This document shows, piece after piece, positions 1 through 8,236 of a stretch of 64,000 nucleotides of DNA. Under the pieces are notes generated by a model. That model was given only the letters and a program-made list of their open reading frames with translations, was not told where the DNA came from and did no database searches. A program made the translations under genes and the position numbers. The stretch's first letter is position 1; each line of letters starts with the position of its first letter. This stretch comes from an uncultured Bacteroidales bacterium. GTDB lineage: Bacteria > Bacteroidota > Bacteroidia > Bacteroidales > UBA932. The stretch covers positions 41,415 to 105,414 of the forward strand of contig CASEOO010000020.1 of the NCBI GenBank assembly GCA_949289565.1, written 5' to 3'.

Positions 1-650
1 ATGTGGCCCACGCCAGCGACCTGGTCTACAAATACAGAAACGAGATAGCCGCAAGGGCGAAATACAGGCTGGTGAACAGGTTTACAGGCGAGCCTCTCCG
101 CGGAGTCGAGCACATCGGCTGCCACTATGCGAAAATGTTCCCTGCCCGAGGCATCGGAGGCGCAGAATATCCATATGTACTATGCGGAATGATCGAGTCC
201 TGGGGAGGAAATGTCATCGACTATCCGGAAAGGCGGCACTGCTGCGGCTATGGCTTCCGCCAATATCATGTGAAAGCGAACAGAGGCTACTCGCTCTCGA
301 ACACGCATAAGAAATTCGAGTCCATGGAGCCCTATCATCCCGATTTCATACTTACGAACTGTCCCGGATGCCCGTATTTCATGGACAGATGGCAGTATGT
401 CATAGCAGAGACGGAAGGCAAGACCTACGGGGAAAACGGATACGGGATTCCTGTGCTGACTTATGAGGAGCTGGCATCTCTCGTGCTTGGATACAATCCT
501 TGGGACATCGGGCTTCAGCTGCATCAGGTGGCGGTAGAGCCTCTGCTTGACAAAATCGGGATAGAATACGACCCCGCAGAAAAATACAAGGGCCTGAATG
601 AAAAAGAAATCATGAGGCCTGAACTTCCAGGAGTGCTCAGATGCTGCTGA
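1..650 (+). CDS. HdrB-like CCG-domain subunit, 5'-truncated
   Basis: C-terminal part of a heterodisulfide-reductase subunit B-like protein; the frame is already open at the window edge, so the true start lies upstream. About 215 residues are visible. They contain one complete CCG cluster-binding pattern: Cys40, Cys80-Cys81, then Cys120-x2-Cys123 (numbered from base 3), with the segments GCHYAKMFP, CCGYGF and NCPGCPYF. In HdrB proteins such cysteines hold a non-cubane 4Fe-4S cluster that handles disulfide or related two-electron chemistry. It is followed after 49 bases by an HdrA-like flavoprotein, then HdrC-like and membrane HdrD/E-like genes, so it is a soluble catalytic subunit of that complex. 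The physiological substrate cannot be read from the sequence; methanogen CoM/CoB is unlikely in this organism. Confidence 0.8.
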   Translation, partial: VAHASDLVYKYRNEIAARAKYRLVNRFTGEPLRGVEHIGCHYAKMFPARGIGGAEYPYVLCGMIESWGGNVIDYPERRHCCGYGFRQYHVKANRGYSLSNTHKKFESMEPYHPDFILTNCPGCPYFMDRWQYVIAETEGKTYGENGYGIPVLTYEELASLVLGYNPWDIGLQLHQVAVEPLLDKIGIEYDPAEKYKGLNEKEIMRPELPGVLRCC

Positions 651-699
651 CGCGGCAATGCTCCTGCAAAGACAAACGTTGCTAAACCCTGAATCTGAA

Positions 700-1719
700 A
701 TGAAAGAAAACATAGTCATCGTCGGAGGCGGCATTGCCGGACTGGAAGCTGCCGCGCAGCTTCTGGATCTGGGCTTCAAGCCGATAATCATAGAGAAAAG
801 CGATCATCTGGGAGGCCATGTTGCGGACTGGAACTGCCTGTTTCCCGACATGTCGCCTGCCAAGGACATAGTCAGCTCGCTTATCGCCAGGTCGGCTGAC
901 GCCAATATTTTCCTTAACACCGAGATTTCCTTCGTGAACAAACTTAAGGACAGCTACAACATCATGCTGTCGAACGGCATATCCATCATCACGCGGATAT
1001 TGCTCATGACCACAGGCTTCTCGCTGTTCGATGCCCACAGGAAAGAAGAATACGGATACGGCATCTACGACCAGGTCATGACAAACAAAGACTTGGAGCA
1101 CTGGTTCAACACAGGGGATGACAAGAGGATAAACAACAGCGCCATGAATGCTGTCGGATTTGTGCACTGTGTCGGTTCCCGTGATGAAAAAGCGAAAAAT
1201 TCCCAATGCTCGAAAGTATGCTGCATCACTGCCATAAAGCAGGCTATAGAGCTGAAGCAGAAGTTCCCTGATGCCATGATATACTGTTTCTACATGGATT
1301 TGAGAATGTTCGGGAAAAAATACGAGGATTTCTATATCAATGCCCAGAGGGACTACGGCATCCGCTTCATACGCGGCCGGGTGTCCGAGGTGGGAGAGAA
1401 CATAGACGGACGTGTGATAGTCAAGGCGGAAGATACGCTTTCCGGAAAGCCTGTAAAGGTGACGCTGGACCTGCTGGTTCTAATGGCAGGCATGGTCTGC
1501 AATCCAGACAGCACAAAAGTGGCCAACATGGCCAGTTTGCCGGTTGATTCAGACGGTTTCCTGAAATCCAAGGACAATGTAGCAGATATCATTGAGTCCC
1601 CAAAAGAGGGTGTCTTCTACGCAGGCGCCTGCACTGGACCCAAGACTGTGCCTGAGACATTGGCTGAAGCCAGGGCGGCGGCGCTTAAGATTTATCTGTA
1701 CATTAAAGGACTTGAGTGA
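700..1719 (+). CDS. HdrA-like FAD flavoprotein
   Basis: FAD-binding electron-bifurcation/transfer subunit related to HdrA and QmoA. The start at 700 is chosen because an ATG there leads directly into the Rossmann dinucleotide motif IVIVGGGIAGLEAA (residues 4-17); an in-frame upstream ATG at 658 would add 14 residues without family similarity. The HdrA hallmark FVHCVGSRD followed by a cysteine-rich stretch (CSKVCC and an alanine/lysine helix) lies near residues 155-185, and a C-terminal FAD segment (GVFYAGACTGPKTVPE) near 305-320. At 339 residues it is much shorter than methanogen HdrA, lacking the extra ferredoxin domains. It overlaps the next gene by 4 bases, so the subunits are translationally coupled. 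Confidence 0.85.
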   Translation: MKENIVIVGGGIAGLEAAAQLLDLGFKPIIIEKSDHLGGHVADWNCLFPDMSPAKDIVSSLIARSADANIFLNTEISFVNKLKDSYNIMLSNGISIITRILLMTTGFSLFDAHRKEEYGYGIYDQVMTNKDLEHWFNTGDDKRINNSAMNAVGFVHCVGSRDEKAKNSQCSKVCCITAIKQAIELKQKFPDAMIYCFYMDLRMFGKKYEDFYINAQRDYGIRFIRGRVSEVGENIDGRVIVKAEDTLSGKPVKVTLDLLVLMAGMVCNPDSTKVANMASLPVDSDGFLKSKDNVADIIESPKEGVFYAGACTGPKTVPETLAEARAAALKIYLYIKGLE

Positions 1720-2051
1720 TGGATTTCGGATTCAAACTTTCACCCAGCTCTGCCATCAATCTGGACAAGGTGAACCTGGAAAAGTTCGAGGAACTTCACC
1801 GTGCCGAGCCTGATGTGTACAAATGCATGGCCTGCGGATCATGCACTTCCACATGTCCGGCTAACAAATATTCCGGAATGAGCATGAGGAAGGTGATACT
1901 TGCCCTCCAGAGGGGCAAGGAAAAAGATGCCGTGGCCATGATGAAGAATTGCATGCTCTGCGGAAAATGTACCATGGTATGCCCGCGAGGCATCAATACC
2001 AGGCATCTGATACTGTCTATATGCAGAATATATGAGGAGGAAGTGAAATGA
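1716..2051 (+). CDS. HdrC-like 4Fe-4S ferredoxin subunit
   Basis: Small (111 residues) iron-sulfur protein with two classic 4Fe-4S motifs, CMACGSCTSTCP (residues 35-46) and CMLCGKCTMVCP (about 74-85), as in HdrC. It would carry electrons between the flavoprotein and the CCG/membrane subunits. It overlaps its upstream neighbour by 4 bases and its downstream neighbour by 4 bases, giving a strictly coupled hdrBAC-like operon. No membrane segment is present, so it is expected in the cytoplasm attached to the complex. Confidence 0.85.
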   Translation: MMDFGFKLSPSSAINLDKVNLEKFEELHRAEPDVYKCMACGSCTSTCPANKYSGMSMRKVILALQRGKEKDAVAMMKNCMLCGKCTMVCPRGINTRHLILSICRIYEEEVK

Positions 2052-3898
2052 GAGAGAGATTCCTGACAGGCTACAACGATTTCGTGCTGCCATTTGTGTG
2101 CGGCATGCTCTTCGTCCTCATCTACTGCCTCGTAGGTTTAGTGAGAATCATTCTGCAGCTTCCTGCTTCCGACAGGCGGAAGTTCTTCATTTCGCTGGTC
2201 ACACCTAAGACTCTGGTGAAGAACATAAAGGATATTTTTCTGAAATGCCTGATACATGTCGACATATGGAAGCGGAACAAGCTTTTGGGGTATATGCATT
2301 CCAGCATTGCTTTCGGATGGTTCATGCTGATAGTGGTGGGACATATCGAAGTCATGCTCTACACCTCGCATCTGGGGGCAAAGGCGCTCTACTACCCTAT
2401 CTTCTTCCGCTATTTCGTAGCTGAAACCGAAAGCACCATGAAGGGGGCTCTGATATTCTTCCTGATGGACTTCTTCCTTCTGGTAGTGCTGAGCGGCATC
2501 ACCCTGGCTATCATAAAGCGTGTACGGTCCAGGCTTTTCGGGATGAGGCGCACTACAAACCCGAGTTTTCTGGACCTGATAGGCCAATATTCGCTATGGT
2601 CGATATTTCCGCTGAGGCTGCTTGCTGAGTCGTTTACAGCCGACATCAGCGGAGGTTCGTTCCTGACCAAGTCCCTTAACTACGTGTTCACAGAATTCCT
2701 GAGCAACCATGCGAACATGCTTCCGGCCTGGTGGGCCTACTCATGCGCATTAGGTGTGTTCTTCTGCGTCCTGCCGTTTACGCGCTATATGCATATCCCG
2801 ACTGAAATTCTGCTTATACCGTTCAGGAATGCAGGCATTCAGATAGTCAATGCCAGAAAAGGGTTCGCCAAGGCCCAGGTCTATTCATGCCCGAGCTGCG
2901 GCCTTTGTATCGACGCCTGCCCTATGGGTGTGCTGAAAGGCAATATAAAGGACACCACAGTGTACCTGAACCGTCAGATCCGCAGGAACAATGAAGCCCG
3001 GATAGAAGAAATCAGCGACAAATGCCTGCTTTGCGGGAAGTGCACCGCAATCTGCCCTGTCGGGGTCGAAGGCGACAAGCTTCGTATAGCCCAGAGAGCT
3101 GTCAGGAAATACAATTTCGGCCCAGATTATTCAAATATCGATGTCTCAGGCGAGATTATTGGATATAACAATACTGTTTCTAATCGAAACAATGTTGTTT
3201 CATCCTCTAATAATGAAAAAGTTCTGTATTTTGCCGGGTGCATGACATCGCTCACGCCTGCCATAATGAAAGCAACGGCTTCGATACTGGAAAAGGCGGG
3301 TGTCGAGTACGGAATCATGGACAAGGACGGAGGCATCTGCTGCGGACGCCCTATGTTCATGGCAGGAAGATTCAGCCAGGCCATGCAGCTGGTGGAGAAG
3401 AACACCGAAATCATCATGAACTCAGGAGCTGGCACACTGCTGCTTTCATGCCCTATATGCTATAAAATTTTCCGTGAGAAATATCATCTTCCAGGAATAG
3501 AAATCATGCATCATACTGAATATTTCGAAAAGCTGCTTCAGTCCGGAAGGCTGAAAGTGACGAAAGAAAATCTCAAGTATGTCTACCATGACCCTTGCGA
3601 GCTTGGACGCGGATGCGGTGTCTATGAACAGCCGCGCCATGTGCTTTCGGCCGCCGGGGAACTGGTGGAAGCGGAGAAAAACAGGAAGGAAAGCATATGC
3701 TGCGGAGGCAGCCTGGGAAGCCTCACTCTGAGCTTCGACAAGAGGAAAGCCATGACTGAAAATGCGCTGAACAACCTTGTGAAAGACTCCCCTGACAGGA
3801 TAGTGACTGCCTGCCCTCTGTGCATGTCTACCTTCGCCAGATATGCTGACAGGCCTGTGGAAGACATTGCAATGGTTCTGGACAGATCCAGCAGGTGA
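2048..3898 (+). CDS. Membrane HdrE/D-like fusion: b-type membrane part, ferredoxin, two CCG domains
   Basis: 616-residue fusion that anchors the Hdr-like complex. The N-terminal third has about five hydrophobic segments (roughly 12-35, 84-105, 133-158, 175-195, 225-247) resembling the membrane gamma/HdrE family that binds heme b and exchanges electrons with menaquinone. Then come two 4Fe-4S motifs, CPSCGLCIDACP (about 280) and CLLCGKCTAICP (about 323). Two CCG modules follow, with ICCGRPM, SCPICYK, YHDPCELGRGCG, ICCGGSL and ACPLC. The layout matches HdrDE or QmoC/DsrMK-type proteins. Context implies that quinone redox is linked to a soluble thiol/disulfide or flavin reaction. The direction of electron flow is unknown. 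Confidence 0.8.
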   Translation: MRERFLTGYNDFVLPFVCGMLFVLIYCLVGLVRIILQLPASDRRKFFISLVTPKTLVKNIKDIFLKCLIHVDIWKRNKLLGYMHSSIAFGWFMLIVVGHIEVMLYTSHLGAKALYYPIFFRYFVAETESTMKGALIFFLMDFFLLVVLSGITLAIIKRVRSRLFGMRRTTNPSFLDLIGQYSLWSIFPLRLLAESFTADISGGSFLTKSLNYVFTEFLSNHANMLPAWWAYSCALGVFFCVLPFTRYMHIPTEILLIPFRNAGIQIVNARKGFAKAQVYSCPSCGLCIDACPMGVLKGNIKDTTVYLNRQIRRNNEARIEEISDKCLLCGKCTAICPVGVEGDKLRIAQRAVRKYNFGPDYSNIDVSGEIIGYNNTVSNRNNVVSSSNNEKVLYFAGCMTSLTPAIMKATASILEKAGVEYGIMDKDGGICCGRPMFMAGRFSQAMQLVEKNTEIIMNSGAGTLLLSCPICYKIFREKYHLPGIEIMHHTEYFEKLLQSGRLKVTKENLKYVYHDPCELGRGCGVYEQPRHVLSAAGELVEAEKNRKESICCGGSLGSLTLSFDKRKAMTENALNNLVKDSPDRIVTACPLCMSTFARYADRPVEDIAMVLDRSSR

Positions 3899-3948
3899 AC
3901 CGTCAGGACTCAGAATATTGAGAATGAAAATTTAAACATAGTTATATT

Positions 3949-5235
3949 ATGACTTTTGAACCTACAAGCTACAAGCTTATGAACTGCGGCTCCGGCAGAA
4001 TCTTCGATGACGCCGGATGGACGCTGGCAGACCCTCAGGGCAAGTCTCCTGCCCTGGTGAGAGCCCTCTATCAAAAGAAGAATTTCGAAATCAGGGATGA
4101 CCTGGATGGATTTTATAGATATGCGAACTGGCTTCCTGTGAAAAGGACTCTGAGCAATTCATGCCCTCCTGTTACATACAAGAGCCGCAAGCTGGCAGAG
4201 TATCTCAAGCTGGAAAACCTGTACATCACATTTTCAGGCTATTTCCCTGAAATAGGGGCTTCGATGCAGACTTGCTCATTCAAAGAGACTGAAGCATATT
4301 CTGTCTGCGCTCGCCTCGCCGCTGACGAGAAGAGAGTGCTTGTCGTAGCTTCTGCTGGCAACACCGCAAGAGCTTTCGCCAAAGTTTGCTCGGACAACGG
4401 CATTCGTCTTCTTCTGAGCATACCTGAGGACAATATCCAGGCACTGTGGTTCGACAAGCCTCTGAACGGCTGCGTGAAGATTATCGCGGCTCCGAAAGGC
4501 GCTGATTATTATGACGCCATAGCATTGAGCGACAAAGTGTGCGAATCACCGATGTTCCTGGCAGAAGGCGGAGCTAAAAACATAGCCAGAAGAGACGGCA
4601 TGGGCACTACCATCCTGTCTGCAGTGGAGAAAACCGGCCGTATTCCGGATGCATATTTCCAGGCTATAGGAAGCGGTACAGGCACTATAGCGGTATGGGA
4701 AAACAATCTCAGGCTTATCGGGGACGGACGCTTCGGAACTCACAAGATGAGGCTTTACCCTTCGCAGAACGATCCGTTCACCATCATGTACGACTCATGG
4801 AAAGCGGGCTCCAGGGAGCTTCTTCCTCTCACTCCAGAAGATGCCAGGATCCAGGCATCCGAGATCAAGGCCAAAGTTCTGTCGAACAGGAAACCGCCGT
4901 ATTCTCTGGCCGGAGGGGTATATGAAGCCGTCAAGGATTCCCGCGGAGACATGTACAAGATTTCAAATGATGTCCTGGACCGGTGGAAAGCCGGATTCCA
5001 GGAGCTTGAAGGGATAGACATCTATTCGGCGGCGGCCGTTGCAGTGGCAAGCCTCGAAGAGGCCGTGAAAGACGGGGCTGTGAAAAAAGATGAAGTCATC
5101 ATGCTGAACATCACCGGAGGCGGCGAAAAACTCGCCAAGTCACACAAGCAAGTGGTTTACGCTTCTCCTGACCTGGTGCTCGACCCGGCACTGCCGTCAG
5201 AAGAAATCATAAAGAAAGTGGAGAAATTGTTTTAG
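3949..5235 (+). CDS. Cysteate-synthase-like PLP enzyme (threonine-synthase fold)
   Basis: 428-residue fold-type II PLP enzyme of the threonine synthase group. The PLP lysine is Lys112 in CSFKETEAYSV, and the phosphate-cup motif VASAGNTARAF lies near 133-143; GSGTGTIAVWE near 240 fits the glycine-rich PLP phosphate loop. The atypical SFKETEA (threonine synthases have SFKDR) and the N-terminal layout match what I know of cysteate synthase-like proteins of Bacteroidales and methanogens, which make L-cysteate from O-phosphoserine and sulfite. In Bacteroidota cysteate feeds sulfonolipid (capnine/sulfobacin) synthesis. No other sulfonolipid gene is adjacent, so a divergent threonine synthase remains possible. 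It is followed after 12 bases by mscS. Confidence 0.65.
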   Translation: MTFEPTSYKLMNCGSGRIFDDAGWTLADPQGKSPALVRALYQKKNFEIRDDLDGFYRYANWLPVKRTLSNSCPPVTYKSRKLAEYLKLENLYITFSGYFPEIGASMQTCSFKETEAYSVCARLAADEKRVLVVASAGNTARAFAKVCSDNGIRLLLSIPEDNIQALWFDKPLNGCVKIIAAPKGADYYDAIALSDKVCESPMFLAEGGAKNIARRDGMGTTILSAVEKTGRIPDAYFQAIGSGTGTIAVWENNLRLIGDGRFGTHKMRLYPSQNDPFTIMYDSWKAGSRELLPLTPEDARIQASEIKAKVLSNRKPPYSLAGGVYEAVKDSRGDMYKISNDVLDRWKAGFQELEGIDIYSAAAVAVASLEEAVKDGAVKKDEVIMLNITGGGEKLAKSHKQVVYASPDLVLDPALPSEEIIKKVEKLF

Positions 5236-5247
5236 AAAAATACTGAT

Positions 5248-6171
5248 ATGTCGTTCAACCTTTTACAAACAACCCTTGCTGAAGTGAAAGACACCCTGGA
5301 TCTTCAGAAGGCCACGGAACAGCTGGTAGAAAAAATCACTACCACCCCTGCCGACCAGCTCCTGTCTGATTTCGCCGAGAAAGCCATCGCTTTCGGACTC
5401 AAAGTGCTCGCAGCCCTCGCAATCTATGTGATAGGAGCATGGCTCATAAGGAAAATCAAGAAAGTGGTCCACAACATCTTTGTGAAACGGAATACTGAGC
5501 ACTCCATAGCATCATTTGTGGAAAGCCTGGTCAGCATCACTCTGACTGTTTTTCTGGTGATATTCACTATCAGCGCCCTTGGCGTGAACACTACTTCCCT
5601 CGCCGCACTGCTGGCCGCAGGAGGTATGGCCATAGGCATGGCCCTCAGCGGAACTGTGCAGAATTTTGCCGGAGGCATCATGCTCCTGGTCTTCAAGCCT
5701 TTCAAGGCAGGTGATTTTATAGAGGCCCAAGGCTACAGCGGCACAGTGACAGACGTGACTATAGTGAGCACCAAAATCACGACTACCGACAACCGGAATA
5801 TCATCATACCGAACGGGGCGCTCTCGAACGGCACGATCAACAATTACTCTCAGAATGTCTACCGCAGGCTTGAATGGCTGGTAGATGTGGAATATGGAGC
5901 GTCTTCAGACAAGGTGAAAGCTCTGCTCAAAAGCATAGTGGACGATGAAAAGCGCATCGTATATGCTCCTGCAGCTCCTGCCAATCCGACCATAGCTCTT
6001 AATGCACTGCGGGACAGCAGCGTGCAGTTTGTAGTGAGGGCATGGGTGAAGAAAGAGGAATACTGGGATGTGCTGTATGACGTGAACGAGCAGATATACA
6101 ACAAGATTCCTGAGAACGGAATACAGTTCCCGTATCCGCAGCTCGATGTTCATATAAATAAGGAGGACTGA
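5248..6171 (+). CDS. mscS: Small-conductance mechanosensitive channel, MscS family
   Basis: 307-residue inner-membrane channel that opens under membrane tension to release solutes during hypo-osmotic shock. Three hydrophobic helices are seen (about 45-68, 88-112, 117-150). The third is Gly/Ala-rich (ALLAAGGMAIGMALSGTVQNFAGG), the pore-lining TM3 signature of MscS. It runs into the beta domain (FKPFKAGDFIEAQGYSGTV) and the typical IIPNGALSNGTINNYS segment. The C-terminal alpha/beta part ends FPYPQLDVHI, the usual family ending. An extra N-terminal helix of about 40 residues precedes TM1. Its stop codon lies inside a perfect terminator palindrome. Confidence 0.93.
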   Translation: MSFNLLQTTLAEVKDTLDLQKATEQLVEKITTTPADQLLSDFAEKAIAFGLKVLAALAIYVIGAWLIRKIKKVVHNIFVKRNTEHSIASFVESLVSITLTVFLVIFTISALGVNTTSLAALLAAGGMAIGMALSGTVQNFAGGIMLLVFKPFKAGDFIEAQGYSGTVTDVTIVSTKITTTDNRNIIIPNGALSNGTINNYSQNVYRRLEWLVDVEYGASSDKVKALLKSIVDDEKRIVYAPAAPANPTIALNALRDSSVQFVVRAWVKKEEYWDVLYDVNEQIYNKIPENGIQFPYPQLDVHINKED

Positions 6172-6195
6172 CAGTCCTCCTTATTTATATGAACA
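6147..6195. terminator. Perfect 23-bp stem, 3-nt loop hairpin over the mscS stop codon
   Basis: Arms 6147-6169 and 6173-6195 are exact inverse complements with loop GAC. The stop codon TGA of mscS (6169-6171) straddles the loop, so the last codons of the gene form the left arm. The AT-rich base on both sides makes it usable as a terminator on either strand, fitting the convergent mscS and fprA genes. Confidence 0.8.
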
Positions 6196-6200
6196 ATAAC

Positions 6201-6301
6201 GTCTTTCTTCGAAAGACTGAATTCCTCTTAACCCCCGCAGACGATGTCTGCGACCCCTATTAGGGGTATCTCGCTCCTTCCAGTCGCGGTCACTTCGTGA
6301 C
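6201..6301. other. Run of four short hairpins, each with a 3-nt loop
   Basis: Between the mscS terminator and the fprA stop lie four perfect short stem-loops: 6201-6217 (7-bp stem, loop TTC), 6236-6252 (7 bp, loop GAT), 6253-6267 (6 bp, loop ATT) and 6289-6301 (5 bp, loop TTC). All have three-base loops and two are directly abutting. The first has an exact inverted copy at 34130-34146. They could be a structured 3' UTR for fprA, a small RNA, or remnants of palindromic repeats; nothing in the sequence decides. Confidence 0.5.
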
Positions 6302-6304
6302 TTG

Positions 6305-7498
6305 TTATGCCAATTTATCGGCAAGGGCCGACATGTCACATTTCTCCGGAGTGTAGGCCTGAGGGAAGGACAATCCTTCGGACAGAAGATCAAACCCGAG
6401 CGTTGACGCCATTTCGTTCATGAGCTTGACACTTGCCCCGGCCCATGTGAAAGAACCGAATGCCGCAAAACGGCGATTTTTCATCAAGCGCGCAGAGATT
6501 CCGTACATGAAGTTATATGCAGGCGGAAAGATATCGTTGTTGTATGTGGGAGCTCCGACAACAAGTGCATCATATTTGAATGCATCCCTGTATGCATAGG
6601 AAACATTTTCTGTGCAGAGGTTATGGAGAACGTGAGGGACTCCCCTCTTCTCCAGTTCCGCGGCCAGAGACTTCGCGGCTTTGGCAGTATTCCCGTACAT
6701 GGAAGCATATACTATGCAGACACCTTTCTCTCCCTCGTAACGGCTCAGCCTGTCATAGCAGGATACGACTTCCTGTATATTCTTTTCCCATACAGGGCCA
6801 TGCGTGCTGCATATACGTGATATCTCCAGCCCTGACAGCTTCTTCAGAGCCGCCTGCACAGTCTGTCCATACTTTCCCACGATATTGGAATAGTACCGGC
6901 ACATCTCGTCTCTGAATGCGTCAAATGTGTCCGAAGCGGCGTCTGTACATCCGTACAGAGAAGCATCCGAGTCAGTGATTCCTCCGCTGACGGCACCGAA
7001 AGAGCCGAAAGCATCGCCCGCGAAGAGAGTTTTTTCCTCATGGCAATATGTCATCATGGTCTCTGGCCAGTGCACCATGGGAGTCATATAAAATGTCAGA
7101 GAAACATCGCCCAGGCTGATGCAGTCCCCGTCTTTCACGATATGGATATTGTCGGTGATGCCGTAGTAGCCCTTTATCATAGGGACAGTCTTCGCATTCC
7201 CTACAATTCTCACTTCCGGATAAGCTTCCCTTATCATCTGCATAAGAGAGGAATGGTCAGGCTCCATATGGTTGACTATCAGGTAGTCCACCTTCCTGTC
7301 CCCTATTTCCTGGCGAATATTTTCCATATATTGGGCGGCAAAGTCCGCCTCGGCAGTATCTATCAATGCTATTTTATCGCTGATGACCAGATATGAATTG
7401 TAGCTCACCCCGAACGGAAGAGGCCACATGCCTTCAAAAATGCTCTTTTTGAGGTCGTTGACACCGACATAGCGGATTTTTTCAGAAATCTTGCTCAT
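6305..7498 (-). CDS. fprA: Flavodiiron protein (FprA family O2/NO reductase)
   Basis: Cytoplasmic flavodiiron protein that reduces O2 to water or NO to N2O, an oxygen-defence enzyme of anaerobes. Start taken at ATG 7498 (MSKISEKIRYVGVND), as the first 12 codons of the longer frame are not family-like. The N-terminal metallo-beta-lactamase domain carries the di-iron ligand pattern HMEPDHS (about 80-86), with further ligands in MVHWPETMMTY (about 146) and LFAGDAFG (about 165). The C-terminal flavodoxin domain begins with the FMN loop VYASMYGNTAKAA (about 262-274) and continues with GAPTYNND (about 314). About 397 residues, normal for the short two-domain class. Own promoter upstream. Confidence 0.93.
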   Translation of the reverse strand: MSKISEKIRYVGVNDLKKSIFEGMWPLPFGVSYNSYLVISDKIALIDTAEADFAAQYMENIRQEIGDRKVDYLIVNHMEPDHSSLMQMIREAYPEVRIVGNAKTVPMIKGYYGITDNIHIVKDGDCISLGDVSLTFYMTPMVHWPETMMTYCHEEKTLFAGDAFGSFGAVSGGITDSDASLYGCTDAASDTFDAFRDEMCRYYSNIVGKYGQTVQAALKKLSGLEISRICSTHGPVWEKNIQEVVSCYDRLSRYEGEKGVCIVYASMYGNTAKAAKSLAAELEKRGVPHVLHNLCTENVSYAYRDAFKYDALVVGAPTYNNDIFPPAYNFMYGISARLMKNRRFAAFGSFTWAGASVKLMNEMASTLGFDLLSEGLSFPQAYTPEKCDMSALADKLA

Positions 7499-7531
7499 AT
7501 TATTATGTATATTTTCTTTCAATTTGCATTG

Positions 7532-7564
7532 CAAATATAATAATTTCGCTGAACTGCTGTCAAA
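7532..7564 (-). promoter_or_regulatory. Bacteroidota-type promoter for fprA
   Basis: On the minus strand, -33 TTTG (plus-strand CAAA 7561-7564) and an exact -7 TATATTTG (plus-strand CAAATATA 7532-7539) are separated by 21 bases. This fits the primary sigma consensus of Bacteroidota and sits 33 bases upstream of the fprA ATG. Confidence 0.6.
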
Positions 7565-7579
7565 TTCAGCAGAAGGCTG

Positions 7580-8236
7580 TCAAAAGACAAGAGCGAAGCC
7601 AAAAGTAAACGCGCTGATAAATGCATTATTGCGCCGGAGGCGCTCAGCAGGCACATAGTTTCCGGCATCGGATTCGTAGGCTTTCGGATGAGTGAAAATC
7701 TCCTGGAAAGCGAGCAGGAAATCCAGCTTGGCCGAACGGTTCAGAGATACCCTGTAGCCGCATCCCAGCTTGCCTTCTGCCGATACCTTTGAAAGGTTTC
7801 TGAAATCGTTGAAACCCGCGCCCAGCCCGCAAAAGGCAATCCAGCGGTTTTTCATAGGATCGTCTCCTGAATACCATGACATTCTGAGCGACAGCGGAAC
7901 CATCCTTTCCCTGCGGTACACTCCGCTATACCCGGTATATATGGAAAGATTCAGTTTGCTGGAGATATTCACGCCTCCGCTGAGCAGAATCTGCCCGTTG
8001 CTGAGAGCGGAAGCCGTCAATGTCCGTTCATTTCTTCGTCCTCCGTCGATGGAGATGAAGTTGAAGTGGGAGTAATTCAGGAAAGTGAGAACATATGAGG
8101 TCTCCACCCCGAAAGTGAATCTGGGGAAATCGCGCTTGCCTGGGTTCTCTCCAGACGAACTGTTTCCAGCATATGCAGGAAATAAAAACGCCTGGCAAGC
8201 AAATATAGATATGAGGCTCTTGAGGCTCATGGGCAT
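7580..8236 (-). CDS. Small outer-membrane beta-barrel-like protein, unknown function
   Basis: Not recognised as a named family. The chosen start (ATG 8236) overlaps the upstream stop codon by one base (TGATG), implying coupling; ATG 8230 is the alternative. A signal peptide is seen (MSLKSLISIFACQAFLFPAYAG), followed by alternating aromatic/polar strands and a C-terminal phenylalanine (FALVF), typical for an outer-membrane barrel. About 218 residues, enough for an 8- to 10-stranded barrel. It pairs with another barrel-like gene directly upstream. Confidence 0.6.
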   Translation of the reverse strand: MPMSLKSLISIFACQAFLFPAYAGNSSSGENPGKRDFPRFTFGVETSYVLTFLNYSHFNFISIDGGRRNERTLTASALSNGQILLSGGVNISSKLNLSIYTGYSGVYRRERMVPLSLRMSWYSGDDPMKNRWIAFCGLGAGFNDFRNLSKVSAEGKLGCGYRVSLNRSAKLDFLLAFQEIFTHPKAYESDAGNYVPAERLRRNNAFISAFTFGFALVF

